Of a DNA stretch of 64,000 bases, positions 1 through 7,892 are shown piece after piece (position 1 is the first letter of the stretch; every line of letters begins with the position of its first letter). The notes below the pieces were generated by a model. That model searched no databases. It was not told the DNA's origin and saw only the letters and a list, made by a program, of their open reading frames with translations. Both the position numbers and the translations under genes were made by a program. Source of the stretch: Cognatishimia sp. MH4019 (GTDB lineage: Bacteria; Pseudomonadota; Alphaproteobacteria; Rhodobacterales; Rhodobacteraceae); contig NZ_JAHTBL010000003.1 in the NCBI RefSeq assembly GCF_020177595.1, positions 248,001 through 312,000 of the forward strand. Direction: 5' to 3'.

Positions 1-1
1 C

Positions 2-712
2 ATGGCCATCGACATGGATCTTGATCTGCTGGGCCGTCCCGGCGAGATGGGCGCACGCATGGCCGCGATGGACCCACGCATGCCGATGGACATGCCCATG
101 GCGCGGTTCGGGCCTTTATTTGCGATGTGGGCGATCATGATGGCCGCGATGATGCTGCCGACGCTGATCCCGACCTTGCGCGCCTATGAAGACCTGATGG
201 TCAGCGCCGATGGAACGCGAGCAGGATGGCTGGGCGTCCTGCTGGGCTACTTCATCGTCTGGGTCGGCTTTGCGGCGATTATCACGGCGGTGCAACTGGG
301 CCTGCTCTTCGGCGGTGTCGTCGACATGCTGGGCATCGCGAAAAGCCCTTGGGTCGCGGGCGGTCTGCTGCTGATCGTGGGCCTTTTCCAGTTCACCCGC
401 GCCAAGGAAATCTGCCACGGCGTCTGCCATTCCCCCATGACCTATTACCTTGGCCACTGGAAAACCGGCTTTGCCGGTGGGCTGCGCATGGGGCTGGGCC
501 TTGGCGCGTTCTGCGTCGGCTGCTGTTGGGGCTTCATGGCGCTTGGCTTTGTGGGCGGTGTGATGAACCTGGCCTGGATGGGTCTGGCGACGCTCTTCAT
601 GGTGCTCGAAAAACTGCCACAGATCGGACATGTGGTCACAAAACCGATGGGCTTTGCGCTGTCACTCGCAGGTGTCGCAGTGATGGCGTGGCCCCTCGTG
701 AACGGAGGATAA
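2..712 (+). CDS. DUF2182 membrane protein, 5' end probably cut by the window edge
   Basis: Predicted integral membrane protein of the DUF2182 family, function unknown and thought to be metal related. About five hydrophobic segments are visible. Family hallmarks are WAIMMAAMMLPT near residue 43, a Cys pair in KEICHGVC, and GCCWGFMALGFVGGVMNL near residue 175. Relatives usually carry another N-terminal membrane helix before the WAIMMAAMM segment, and the first codon lies at base 2, so the true start is probably upstream of the window. It is followed after one base by a DUF1326 gene, the usual partner of DUF2182. Family call is firm; role is not known. Confidence 0.85.
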   Translation: MAIDMDLDLLGRPGEMGARMAAMDPRMPMDMPMARFGPLFAMWAIMMAAMMLPTLIPTLRAYEDLMVSADGTRAGWLGVLLGYFIVWVGFAAIITAVQLGLLFGGVVDMLGIAKSPWVAGGLLLIVGLFQFTRAKEICHGVCHSPMTYYLGHWKTGFAGGLRMGLGLGAFCVGCCWGFMALGFVGGVMNLAWMGLATLFMVLEKLPQIGHVVTKPMGFALSLAGVAVMAWPLVNGG

Positions 713-713
713 T

Positions 714-1430
714 ATGGCGAACACAAAAGCTGAGACCAGAACACCGGCGGATCGACTTCCGATCAGCCAACGGATCGACCAGCGGATGCCAAATCCCGGT
801 CGGCGCAAGATGACCCCGACAAACTGGGCCATCAAGGGTGAGCTGTTTTTGAACTGCTCCTGCACCGTCTTTTGCCCTTGCGTGGTCAGCCTTGGCGCGC
901 ATCCCCCAACCGAAGGGCATTGCCATGCGTGGATGGCGATTGCCATTGATGAAGGCCACTTTGAGGGCGAAGACCTGTCGGGCCTGAATGTTGGCCTTCT
1001 GGTCGATATTCCTGGCCGGATGGGCGAGGGCAACTGGAAGGTTGCGGCCTATGTGGATGAGCGCTCCACCCCCAAAGCCTATGATGGCCTACTGAAGATT
1101 TTCAGCGGGGCCGCAGGCGGCACAACGGGTCTTTTCACCATGCTTGTGTCCGAGATTATCGGCGCCGAGCGTGAGAAGGTCGAGATCGTGCGCGAGGGCA
1201 AAAAACGCGGGCTTTATATCGGGCGCAAGATCGCGGGCGAGATCGAGATGATTGACGGCGCATCCCCTGATCACCCGGTCATGGTCAGCAATTCGAAATA
1301 CTGGATGGGCCCTGACATTATCGCGGCCCAAGGCGTGAAATCCAAGGTCCGCGATTATGGCCGGATCTGGGATTTCGGCGGCAAATCCGCCGAAATTTGC
1401 CCGATTGACTGGAAAGGTCCCAAGCCATGA
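714..1430 (+). CDS. DUF1326 domain-containing protein
   Basis: 238 aa. The DUF1326 domain starts near residue 37 and has the typical Cys-rich entry with C48, C50, C54 and C56 (NCSCTVFCPC), which looks like a metal site. The function is not established. The start is supported by GGAGG 5 bases upstream. About 35 N-terminal residues precede the conserved domain; they are polar and look unstructured. It follows the DUF2182 gene directly and its stop overlaps the DinB start (ATGA), so the three are translationally coupled. DUF1326 and DUF2182 often occur as a pair in proteobacteria; joining dmdA is the unusual part. Confidence 0.85.
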   Translation: MANTKAETRTPADRLPISQRIDQRMPNPGRRKMTPTNWAIKGELFLNCSCTVFCPCVVSLGAHPPTEGHCHAWMAIAIDEGHFEGEDLSGLNVGLLVDIPGRMGEGNWKVAAYVDERSTPKAYDGLLKIFSGAAGGTTGLFTMLVSEIIGAEREKVEIVREGKKRGLYIGRKIAGEIEMIDGASPDHPVMVSNSKYWMGPDIIAAQGVKSKVRDYGRIWDFGGKSAEICPIDWKGPKP

Positions 1431-1933
1431 TTGATCGGGAGTATTGCGTAACAATGGCGCGGTATAACCATTGGCAGAACCGCGAAGTCCTCAAGGCATT
1501 GGAAGGCCTCAGCCCTGATGAGTTGACACAGGAGCGCGGCGCGTTCTTCGGCTCGATCTTCAAGACGCTGAACCACCTTCTCTGGGGCGATCAGCTTTGG
1601 ATGAGCCGCTTTGATGGCGGTGCCGGTCCGGGAATGGATGGCATGGCAGGTCTCGAGATGACACCAACGCTGGCCGTTTGGGGGGCCGAGAGATTTCGGA
1701 CCGATGGACGTATCCGTCTCTGGGCAGAGAATCTGAAAAGCATCGATCTGTTGGGCGATCTGAGCTGGTATTCCGGGCTGTCCAAACAAGAGATGAGCAA
1801 GCCCAAGGCGCTTTGTGTGATGCAACTCTTCAACCACCAGACACATCATCGCGGGCAGGTCCACGCGATGATGACGCAGGCCGGGCTGAGCACCGCTGCA
1901 ACCGATATTCCCTTCATGCCTGAGGACGACTGA
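1427..1933 (+). CDS. DinB family protein
   Basis: 168 aa four-helix-bundle protein of the DinB/YfiT superfamily. The metal-binding histidines are visible: H50 in LNHLLWGD, and H137/H141 in FNHQTHHRGQ. Members are often thiol-dependent (bacillithiol, mycothiol or glutathione) transferases or hydrolases; the substrate cannot be read from the sequence. The start overlaps the DUF1326 stop by four bases and the stop lies one base before dmdA, so it sits in the middle of one transcription unit. The name DinB here is the superfamily of B. subtilis DinB, not E. coli DNA polymerase IV. Confidence 0.85.
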   Translation: MIDREYCVTMARYNHWQNREVLKALEGLSPDELTQERGAFFGSIFKTLNHLLWGDQLWMSRFDGGAGPGMDGMAGLEMTPTLAVWGAERFRTDGRIRLWAENLKSIDLLGDLSWYSGLSKQEMSKPKALCVMQLFNHQTHHRGQVHAMMTQAGLSTAATDIPFMPEDD

Positions 1934-1934
1934 C

Positions 1935-3038
1935 ATGGCCAATATCTCTCCGTCGCGCCGTTTGCGGCGGACTCCGTTTTCAGACGGTGTCGAAGCTGCG
2001 GGTGTCAAAAACTACACGATCTACAACCGCATGATGCTGCCCACGGTCTTTGAAAGCGTGGAGGCCGATTACCGCCACCTCAAGACCGCCGTGCAGGTCT
2101 GGGACGTGTCGGTCGAGCGTCAGATCGAGGTGAAAGGCCCCGATGCGGGCCGTCTGATGCAAATGCTCACCCCCCGCGATCTGCGCGGGATGCTGGCGGG
2201 GCAGTGCTATTATGTGCCCATCGTGGATGAGACGGGTGGCATGCTGAATGACCCAGTGGCCGTAAAGCTGGCCGAGGATCATTACTGGATCTCAATCGCC
2301 GACAGCGACTTGCTGTTGTGGGTCAAAGGCATCGCTTATGGCTATCGCCTCGACGTATTGGTGGACGAGCCCGACGTGTCGCCGCTGGCCGTGCAAGGCC
2401 CCAAGGCTGACGAATTGATGGCGCGCCTCTTCGGCGAGGATATCCGCAACGTCCGTTTCTTCCGCTTTGGATGGTTCGACTTTCAGGACACGCCCATGGT
2501 CATCGCGCGCTCTGGCTACTCCAAGCAAGGCGGGTTCGAGATTTACATGCCCGACACCGCCCTTGGCATGCCGCTTTGGAATGCGCTGATGGAGGCGGGC
2601 GAAGATCTGGACGTCCGCGCCGGCTGCCCCAACGGGATCGAGCGGATCGAGGGCGGCTTGCTGTCCTACGGCAACGATATGGACGACGATAATACGCCGC
2701 ACGAATGCGGGCTCGGGCGGTTCTGCAACACGCAGACGGCCATCGGCTGTGTTGGGCGCGACGCGCTGTTGCGGGTGGCCAAGGAAGGGCCGGTCAAACA
2801 GGTGCGGCCCATCTCGATCCATGGGGATGCAGTGCCGCCCAGTGACCGGGCCTGGCCGATCTATGGCAATGGCAAGAAGGTGGGGGCCGTCACCTCGGCG
2901 GCGTGGTCGCCGGATTTTGAGACGAACGTGGCCATCGGCATGGTGCGCATGACCCATTGGGATCCGGGCACCAAGGTGGAAGTTGAAACGACAGACGGGA
3001 TGCGCGACGCAACCGTTCTGGACCAATTCTGGATTTGA
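1935..3038 (+). CDS. dmdA: dimethylsulfoniopropionate demethylase DmdA
   Basis: 367 aa GcvT-fold protein. DmdA moves a methyl group from DMSP to tetrahydrofolate, giving 5-methyl-THF and 3-methylmercaptopropionate, the first step of the marine demethylation pathway. The sequence closely follows the Ruegeria pomeroyi DmdA pattern as I know it: the N-terminal SRRLRRTPFSDGVEAAGVK, QVWDVSVERQIEV, MLTPRDLRGML, SGYSKQGGFEIY and LLSYGNDM. Length matches the family (about 365 aa), unlike the shorter GcvT or the larger sarcosine dehydrogenases. The next gene is acuI, which is the known roseobacter neighbour. TGAGGA lies upstream of the ATG. A paralogous aminomethyltransferase is unlikely given these motifs. 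Confidence 0.93.
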   Translation: MANISPSRRLRRTPFSDGVEAAGVKNYTIYNRMMLPTVFESVEADYRHLKTAVQVWDVSVERQIEVKGPDAGRLMQMLTPRDLRGMLAGQCYYVPIVDETGGMLNDPVAVKLAEDHYWISIADSDLLLWVKGIAYGYRLDVLVDEPDVSPLAVQGPKADELMARLFGEDIRNVRFFRFGWFDFQDTPMVIARSGYSKQGGFEIYMPDTALGMPLWNALMEAGEDLDVRAGCPNGIERIEGGLLSYGNDMDDDNTPHECGLGRFCNTQTAIGCVGRDALLRVAKEGPVKQVRPISIHGDAVPPSDRAWPIYGNGKKVGAVTSAAWSPDFETNVAIGMVRMTHWDPGTKVEVETTDGMRDATVLDQFWI

Positions 3039-3050
3039 GGGAGAGACGCG

Positions 3051-4043
3051 ATGACGTTCAATGCTTTGGTGGTGGAGAAGGACGACGAGGGCAAGACCAG
3101 CGCGTCGGTGCAGCAAATCGAAAGCAGTCAGCTTCCCGATGGCGATGTGAAGGTCGCTGTCGAATACTCGACCGTGAACTACAAGGACGGTCTGTGCATC
3201 GGTCCGGGTGGCGGGTTGGTGCGGAACTACCCTCACGTGCCGGGCATTGATTTTGCGGGCACCGTCGAGAGCTCTGACGATGATCGCTATAAGCCCGGCG
3301 ACAAGGTCGTTCTGACCGGCTGGCGCGTGGGCGAGGCCCATTGGGGCGGATATGCGCAGATGGCCAGCGTCAAGGCGGACTGGCTTGTGCCGCTGCCCGA
3401 CGGTCTGGACACACGTCAGGCGATGGCTGTTGGCACGGCTGGATTCACAGCCATGCTTGCGGTCATGGCGCTTGAGGATCACGGTCTGAAACCCGGCAAT
3501 GGCCCTGTTCTGGTGACGGGCGCTGCGGGCGGTGTCGGATCGGTCGCGACGGCCATTCTGGCCAATCTGGGCTATGAGGTTGCCGGTGTGACCGGTCGGC
3601 CTGAAACGGCGGATTACCTCAAAAGCCTCGGGGCCACGCAAATCGTGCCGCGCGACGAGATCAACGAGACGACCAAGCGACCTTTGGAGGCCGAAACATG
3701 GGCAGGCTGCGTCGATGCGGTGGGCGGCGACATGCTCGCCCGCGTGTTGGGGCAGATGAAATACGGTGCCTCCGTTTCCGCTGTCGGTCTGGCGGGCGGC
3801 GCGGCGCTGCCTGCGACGGTCATCCCGTTCCTGCTGCGCGGTGTGAACCTGCTGGGCATCGACAGCGTCATGCAGCCCTATGATAATCGCCTGCGCGCGT
3901 GGGAGCGGATCGCAAAAGACCTGCCGATGGACAAGCTCGAAGCGATGGTGCAGCCCGCGACGCTGGCCGATCTGCCGGGGCTAGGCCGCGATATCCTCAA
4001 AGGTCAGGTCAAAGGCCGGGTCGTTGTCGACGTGAACGCATGA
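3051..4043 (+). CDS. acuI: acrylyl-CoA reductase (NADPH) AcuI, MDR superfamily
   Basis: 330 aa zinc-free medium-chain reductase of the YhdH/AcuI group. It reduces acrylyl-CoA, a toxic intermediate of both DMSP lysis and demethylation, to propionyl-CoA using NADPH. Visible marks are VNYKDGL at 42-48, PGIDFAGTV at 64-72, and the nucleotide-binding AAGGVGS at 158-164. It lies 12 bases after dmdA, matching the dmdA-acuI pair known in roseobacters. Its stop overlaps the start of the following GNAT gene. Without the dmdA neighbour the call would be only YhdH-like oxidoreductase. Confidence 0.92.
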   Translation: MTFNALVVEKDDEGKTSASVQQIESSQLPDGDVKVAVEYSTVNYKDGLCIGPGGGLVRNYPHVPGIDFAGTVESSDDDRYKPGDKVVLTGWRVGEAHWGGYAQMASVKADWLVPLPDGLDTRQAMAVGTAGFTAMLAVMALEDHGLKPGNGPVLVTGAAGGVGSVATAILANLGYEVAGVTGRPETADYLKSLGATQIVPRDEINETTKRPLEAETWAGCVDAVGGDMLARVLGQMKYGASVSAVGLAGGAALPATVIPFLLRGVNLLGIDSVMQPYDNRLRAWERIAKDLPMDKLEAMVQPATLADLPGLGRDILKGQVKGRVVVDVNA

Positions 4044-4480
4044 TTATCCGGCGGCTGACCTCTGCGGACGAGGCGCAATGGCGCGCGCTTTGGACCGGAT
4101 ATCTCGAGTTCTACAACAGCACCGTGCCGGAGGAGGTCTACCAGACCACCTTCGCGCGGTTGATCAGCGGCGACCGGAACCAAGTTCAGGGCTTTGTCGC
4201 CGAAGATGACGGCACGCTCATTGGTCTGGTGCATTACTTCTATCATGCCCATGGCTGGAAGGTGGAACAGGTCTGCTATCTGCAAGATCTCTACGCTGAT
4301 CCTGCCGCACGCGGGCAGGGCGTCGGGGCTGCATTGATCGAGGCGGTTTATGCGCAAGCGGACAAGGATGGCGCGCCCTCTGTCTACTGGATGACGCAAG
4401 AGTTCAACCACGCCGCGCGCAAGCTCTATGACCGGATCGGCACGCTCACGCCCTTCATCAAGTATCAGCGCCCCAGCTAG
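4040..4480 (+). CDS. GNAT family N-acetyltransferase
   Basis: 146 aa. The acetyl-CoA binding stretch is DLYADPAARGQGVGAALIEAV (residues about 82-102) with the R-x-x-G-x-G/A pattern, followed by the C-terminal NHAARKLYDRIG element. The start overlaps the acuI stop as ATGA, so it is coupled to the DMSP genes, but nothing in the sequence shows its acceptor. The stop shares the four bases CTAG with the stop of the convergent lipoprotein gene. Confidence 0.88.
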   Translation: MIIRRLTSADEAQWRALWTGYLEFYNSTVPEEVYQTTFARLISGDRNQVQGFVAEDDGTLIGLVHYFYHAHGWKVEQVCYLQDLYADPAARGQGVGAALIEAVYAQADKDGAPSVYWMTQEFNHAARKLYDRIGTLTPFIKYQRPS

Positions 4481-5007
4481 AAGCGTCGTTGCAACTCGCG
4501 CAAGGAATAGCTTTGCGCGATGGGGCCAGCATCCCCGCGAATGAACTGCGGGTCAGAGGTCACGCACCCGATGCCGCAAACCTGACGTGCACGTCTTGTG
4601 TCCGGATTGGTCAGCCAGACACGCCCGCCCGGCGTGGCGACAAAGCCGTAGACGTCATCTCCGATATCAGAAAGCAGATCGATGTCGCTCGGGACCTCGT
4701 TCTCGGCCTCGGTGTCGAAAGCGGCATGGGTGTGGTAAGAGGCCAGAACCTCAAACCCATGTTCGGTGATGTCGAGATCGCAGTAATCGCTGCCGCCCGG
4801 ATTGGGCTGTGAGGCCACGAAAGCCGCCGTGGCATCGCGCCCGAAATAACCGCAATATTCGCGGTTTTCCGCGATCGAACGGGGTTGCAGGCCATCCAGA
4901 AACGCGACCGCCTGCGTGACATAGCTTTGCGGCAGCGGCGGGCGTGGGGCAACCGGCGCGCACCCGACCAGCGCGATCATAATCCCTGTGATGATCAACA
5001 TCCGCAT
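4477..5007 (-). CDS. putative lipoprotein with a DUF4329/JAMM-like domain
   Basis: 176 aa from the ATG at 5007, which has GAAGGAG six bases upstream; an ATG seven codons earlier lacks such a site. Residues 1-16 form a lipoprotein signal ending in the lipobox LVGC (C16). The body has an H92-T-H94 followed by S107-x-x-D110, a spacing like the JAMM/MPN+ zinc-peptidase signature (H-x-H ... S-x2-D), with glutamates E48 and E50 that could serve as the catalytic acid. Four later cysteines could form disulfides in the periplasm. The best family match I can suggest is DUF4329. The substrate is unknown. Confidence 0.6.
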   Translation of the reverse strand: MRMLIITGIMIALVGCAPVAPRPPLPQSYVTQAVAFLDGLQPRSIAENREYCGYFGRDATAAFVASQPNPGGSDYCDLDITEHGFEVLASYHTHAAFDTEAENEVPSDIDLLSDIGDDVYGFVATPGGRVWLTNPDTRRARQVCGIGCVTSDPQFIRGDAGPIAQSYSLRELQRRF

Positions 5008-5161
5008 GTGAAGCTCCTTCAAAGACAATCCATCCGCCCTGAGCGAGCTTTTGACGCAGAGAGTGACCGGGCCTCAAACTTGTGACAACAGCCGTTTTTC
5101 GGTATGCCTTCGTCTACCGAGGATAGCCACCTGGTGCAAAAGTTTCGTTTGTGGAGGCGAA

Positions 5162-6394
5162 ATGCTCCGACAAGTGTTGGACACGTCATTCGTCCGAGCA
5201 CAGTTCCCATCGTTCACTGAGCCCTCGCTCAGAAGCCACGCGTTCTTCGAGAATGCGGGGGGGTCTTACATGTGCCGTCAAGTGATTTGGCGCTTCTCGC
5301 GATACTTCAAGGAACGCAATGTGCAGCCCTATGGCGCATTCCACGCCTCGATGATGGCGGGCGACGAGATGGACGAGGCGCGCGAGCGTCTTGCGCGAAT
5401 GCTGGGCGTGACCGCCGACGAGCTGTCCTTCGGCCCCTCCACCACTCAGAACGTCTACGTGCTGGCGCAAGCCTTTGGCGAGTGGCTGAACCCCGGCGAT
5501 GCGATTGTCGTGACCAATCAGGATCATGAGGCCAATACCGGCCCATGGCGCAAACTGGCCGCGCGGGGCATTGAGGTCCGGGAATGGGAAGTTGATCCCG
5601 AAACCGGCCTTCTGGAGCTCGACGCGCTTGAGCCGCTTCTGGAAGGGCGGGTGCGACTGGTCTGTTTCCCCCATTGCTCGAACGTGATCGGGGCGATCAA
5701 CCCGGTGAAGGCGATCTGTCAGCGGGTGCATAAGGCCGGGGCCTTCGCCTGCGTGGACGGGGTCAGCTACGCGCCCCACGGGCTTCCCAATGTCGAGAAG
5801 CTGGAAGCGGATATCTATCTCTTTTCCGCCTACAAGACCTATGGCCCGCATCAGGGGCTGATGGTGATCCGCCGCGCGCTTGGGACGGCGCTGCCCAACC
5901 AGGCGCATCATTTCAACAGCGAGGCGCTTTACAAGCGGTTCACCCCCGCAGGCCCCGCCCATGCCGAAATCGCGGCGAGCGCGGGGATCGCGGATTATCT
6001 GGACACGCTCTACCGGCACCACTTCAAAACCGGGCGCGACGGGGCGGGGCGCGCGGAAAGCGTCGCGGCGGTCATACGCAAGCATGAGCAGGCGCTCATG
6101 TCGCCTTTGCTGGCCTATCTTGAGACCCGGCCTGAATGGCGCTTGTTGGGCCCCAGGAACGCGGCTGATCGCGTTCCGACCTTTGCGCTGAAACTTCCCG
6201 ATGATCCGGCGCATGCCGTGCGCATCCTGTCCAAGCGCGGGATCATGGCGGGATCGGGTGATTTTTATGCAGTCCGCCCCTTGGAAGCGCTGGGTATTGC
6301 ACCTGATCCGGGCGTGCTGCGCTTAAGTTTTGTGCATTACACCACCGCTCAAGAGGTTGAACGTCTGATCGACGCCCTAGATCACATCAAGTGA
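5162..6394 (+). CDS. class V aminotransferase, cysteine-desulfurase-like
   Basis: 410 aa PLP enzyme. The fold-type I class V features are H122 (ring stacking, NQDHEAN), D199 (VDGVSYAPHG) and the Schiff-base lysine K225 in YLFSAYKTYGPHQG. The start at 5162 is chosen because GGAGG stands just before it; upstream in-frame codons give an unlikely leader. The FFENAGGSYMC opening is typical of the CsdA-like family of unknown substrate. No SufS-type sulfur partner is nearby, so a role in Fe-S assembly is not supported. The TGA stop overlaps a GTG that could start the photolyase gene. Confidence 0.85.
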   Translation: MLRQVLDTSFVRAQFPSFTEPSLRSHAFFENAGGSYMCRQVIWRFSRYFKERNVQPYGAFHASMMAGDEMDEARERLARMLGVTADELSFGPSTTQNVYVLAQAFGEWLNPGDAIVVTNQDHEANTGPWRKLAARGIEVREWEVDPETGLLELDALEPLLEGRVRLVCFPHCSNVIGAINPVKAICQRVHKAGAFACVDGVSYAPHGLPNVEKLEADIYLFSAYKTYGPHQGLMVIRRALGTALPNQAHHFNSEALYKRFTPAGPAHAEIAASAGIADYLDTLYRHHFKTGRDGAGRAESVAAVIRKHEQALMSPLLAYLETRPEWRLLGPRNAADRVPTFALKLPDDPAHAVRILSKRGIMAGSGDFYAVRPLEALGIAPDPGVLRLSFVHYTTAQEVERLIDALDHIK

Positions 6395-6435
6395 CACGCG
6401 CGGGGGCTCGCCCCGCCATGAGCAGGATGATGGGT

Positions 6436-7860
6436 ATGGGCAACGACACGGCTCCGGTATTGATGTGGTTTCGCCGCGACTTGCGGCTGGGGGATCACCC
6501 CGCGCTGGTGGCGGCCTGCGAAAGCGGACGCCCGGTGATTCCGGTCTTCATTCACGACGAAGTGGTCGAACGGCACGGCGCTGCGCCCAAATGGCGTTTG
6601 GGTCTGGGTGTGGCCAAGCTGGCCAAAGCGCTCCAGGAAAAAGGCAGCCGCCTTATCCTGCGACGCGGCAATGCGCTTCAGGTGCTGCGCGATCTGATCT
6701 CTGAAACCGGGGCGGGCGCGGTTTATTGGTCCCGTCTTTACGATCCCGAAGCCAAAGAGCGCGACACCGATATCAAGTCTGTCCTGAAAGATGACGGTAT
6801 CGACGCGCAGTCTTTCGCGGGTCATTTGCTGTTTGAGCCCTGGACCGTGGAGACGAAGACAGGCGGCTTCTATAAGGTCTACACGCCGATGTGGCGCATG
6901 GTGAAAGATCGCGATGTGCCGTCTGATATCTCTGCACCGGGCCGCATCCCCGCCCCGGAAAGCTGGCCGAAATCGGACGCGCTTGACGATTGGCAGATGG
7001 GCGCCGCGATGCAGCGGGGGGCCGAAATTGTCTTGCCCCATACCAACGTGGGCGAGGCCGCAGCCTCTTCACGTTTGGGCAACTTCATCTCCAATTGGGT
7101 GGCTGATTATAACACCAACCGCGATCTGCCCGCCGTCAAAGGCACCTCCGGTCTCAGCGAGAACCTGACCTATGGCGAGATCAGCCCGCGCCGGTGCTGG
7201 CACGCCGGGATGCGCGCCCTCCACGAAGGCAAAGATGACGCAGAGGTGTTCCTGAAAGAGCTGGTCTGGCGCGAGTTTGCCTATCATCTGGTGCACCACA
7301 CGCCGCGGATCGTGTCGGATAACTGGAAAGAGGATTGGGACGCCTTCCCGTGGAATGAGGACGAGCGCAAAGCCGAGGTGAAGGCTTGGAAGCAAGGCCG
7401 CACAGGCATCGAATTTGTCGACGCCGCCATGCGCGAGATGTATGTGACAGGCACGATGCACAATCGCGGGCGGATGATCGTCGCCTCGTATCTGACCAAG
7501 CATCTGCTGTGTCATTGGAAAATCGGCCTGAACTGGTTCGAGGACTGTCTGATCGACTGGGACCCGGCCAGCAACGCGATGGGCTGGCAATGGTCTGCAG
7601 GCTCCGGCCCGGACGCGACACCCTATTTCCGGGTATTCAATCCGGTCACCCAGCTCGATAAATTCGATAAGAACCGCGACTATATCGGCGCGTGGATTGC
7701 CGAGGGGCGCTCGAACCCGTCAAAGACCGCCTTGTCTTACTTCGACGCCATCCCACAGCATTGGGGCATGGCGTCATCCGACAGCTACCCGTCGCCCATC
7801 GTGCCCCCCGACGAAGGCCGCAAACGCGCGCTTGAGGCCTATGAGAACCGCGATTTCTGA
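6436..7860 (+). CDS. phrB: deoxyribodipyrimidine photo-lyase
   Basis: About 474 aa class I CPD photolyase/cryptochrome. The N-terminal antenna domain opens with PVLMWFRRDLRLGDHPAL. The C-terminal FAD domain contains NAMGWQWSAGSGPDATPYFRVFNP-type residues near 7570-7640 and HNRGRMIVASYLTKHLL before it. It repairs UV cyclobutane dimers with blue light. Start choice: ATG at 6436 has AGGA eight bases upstream and gives the usual short leader; ATGs at 6418, 6427 and 6430 and the GTG at 6391 are alternatives. It is followed 32 bases later by cfa, a pair also known from the singlet-oxygen response of Rhodobacter. Confidence 0.93.
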   Translation: MGNDTAPVLMWFRRDLRLGDHPALVAACESGRPVIPVFIHDEVVERHGAAPKWRLGLGVAKLAKALQEKGSRLILRRGNALQVLRDLISETGAGAVYWSRLYDPEAKERDTDIKSVLKDDGIDAQSFAGHLLFEPWTVETKTGGFYKVYTPMWRMVKDRDVPSDISAPGRIPAPESWPKSDALDDWQMGAAMQRGAEIVLPHTNVGEAAASSRLGNFISNWVADYNTNRDLPAVKGTSGLSENLTYGEISPRRCWHAGMRALHEGKDDAEVFLKELVWREFAYHLVHHTPRIVSDNWKEDWDAFPWNEDERKAEVKAWKQGRTGIEFVDAAMREMYVTGTMHNRGRMIVASYLTKHLLCHWKIGLNWFEDCLIDWDPASNAMGWQWSAGSGPDATPYFRVFNPVTQLDKFDKNRDYIGAWIAEGRSNPSKTALSYFDAIPQHWGMASSDSYPSPIVPPDEGRKRALEAYENRDF

Positions 7861-7892
7861 CGCAAGATCAACTTGATGGCGCTTGTTCGCCC

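Noticed and set aside
6304-6327. Sigma-E-like promoter (TGATCC ... TAAG) ahead of the photolyase-cfa pair
   Set aside because: It lies inside the upstream coding sequence with a 14-base spacer that I cannot match to the known consensus; TGATC strings are frequent here. The pair itself does fit the Rhodobacter photo-oxidative regulon.
5162-6394. sufS/iscS cysteine desulfurase
   Set aside because: The PLP lysine context YKTYGPHQG and the absence of suf or isc neighbours do not support Fe-S cluster assembly.
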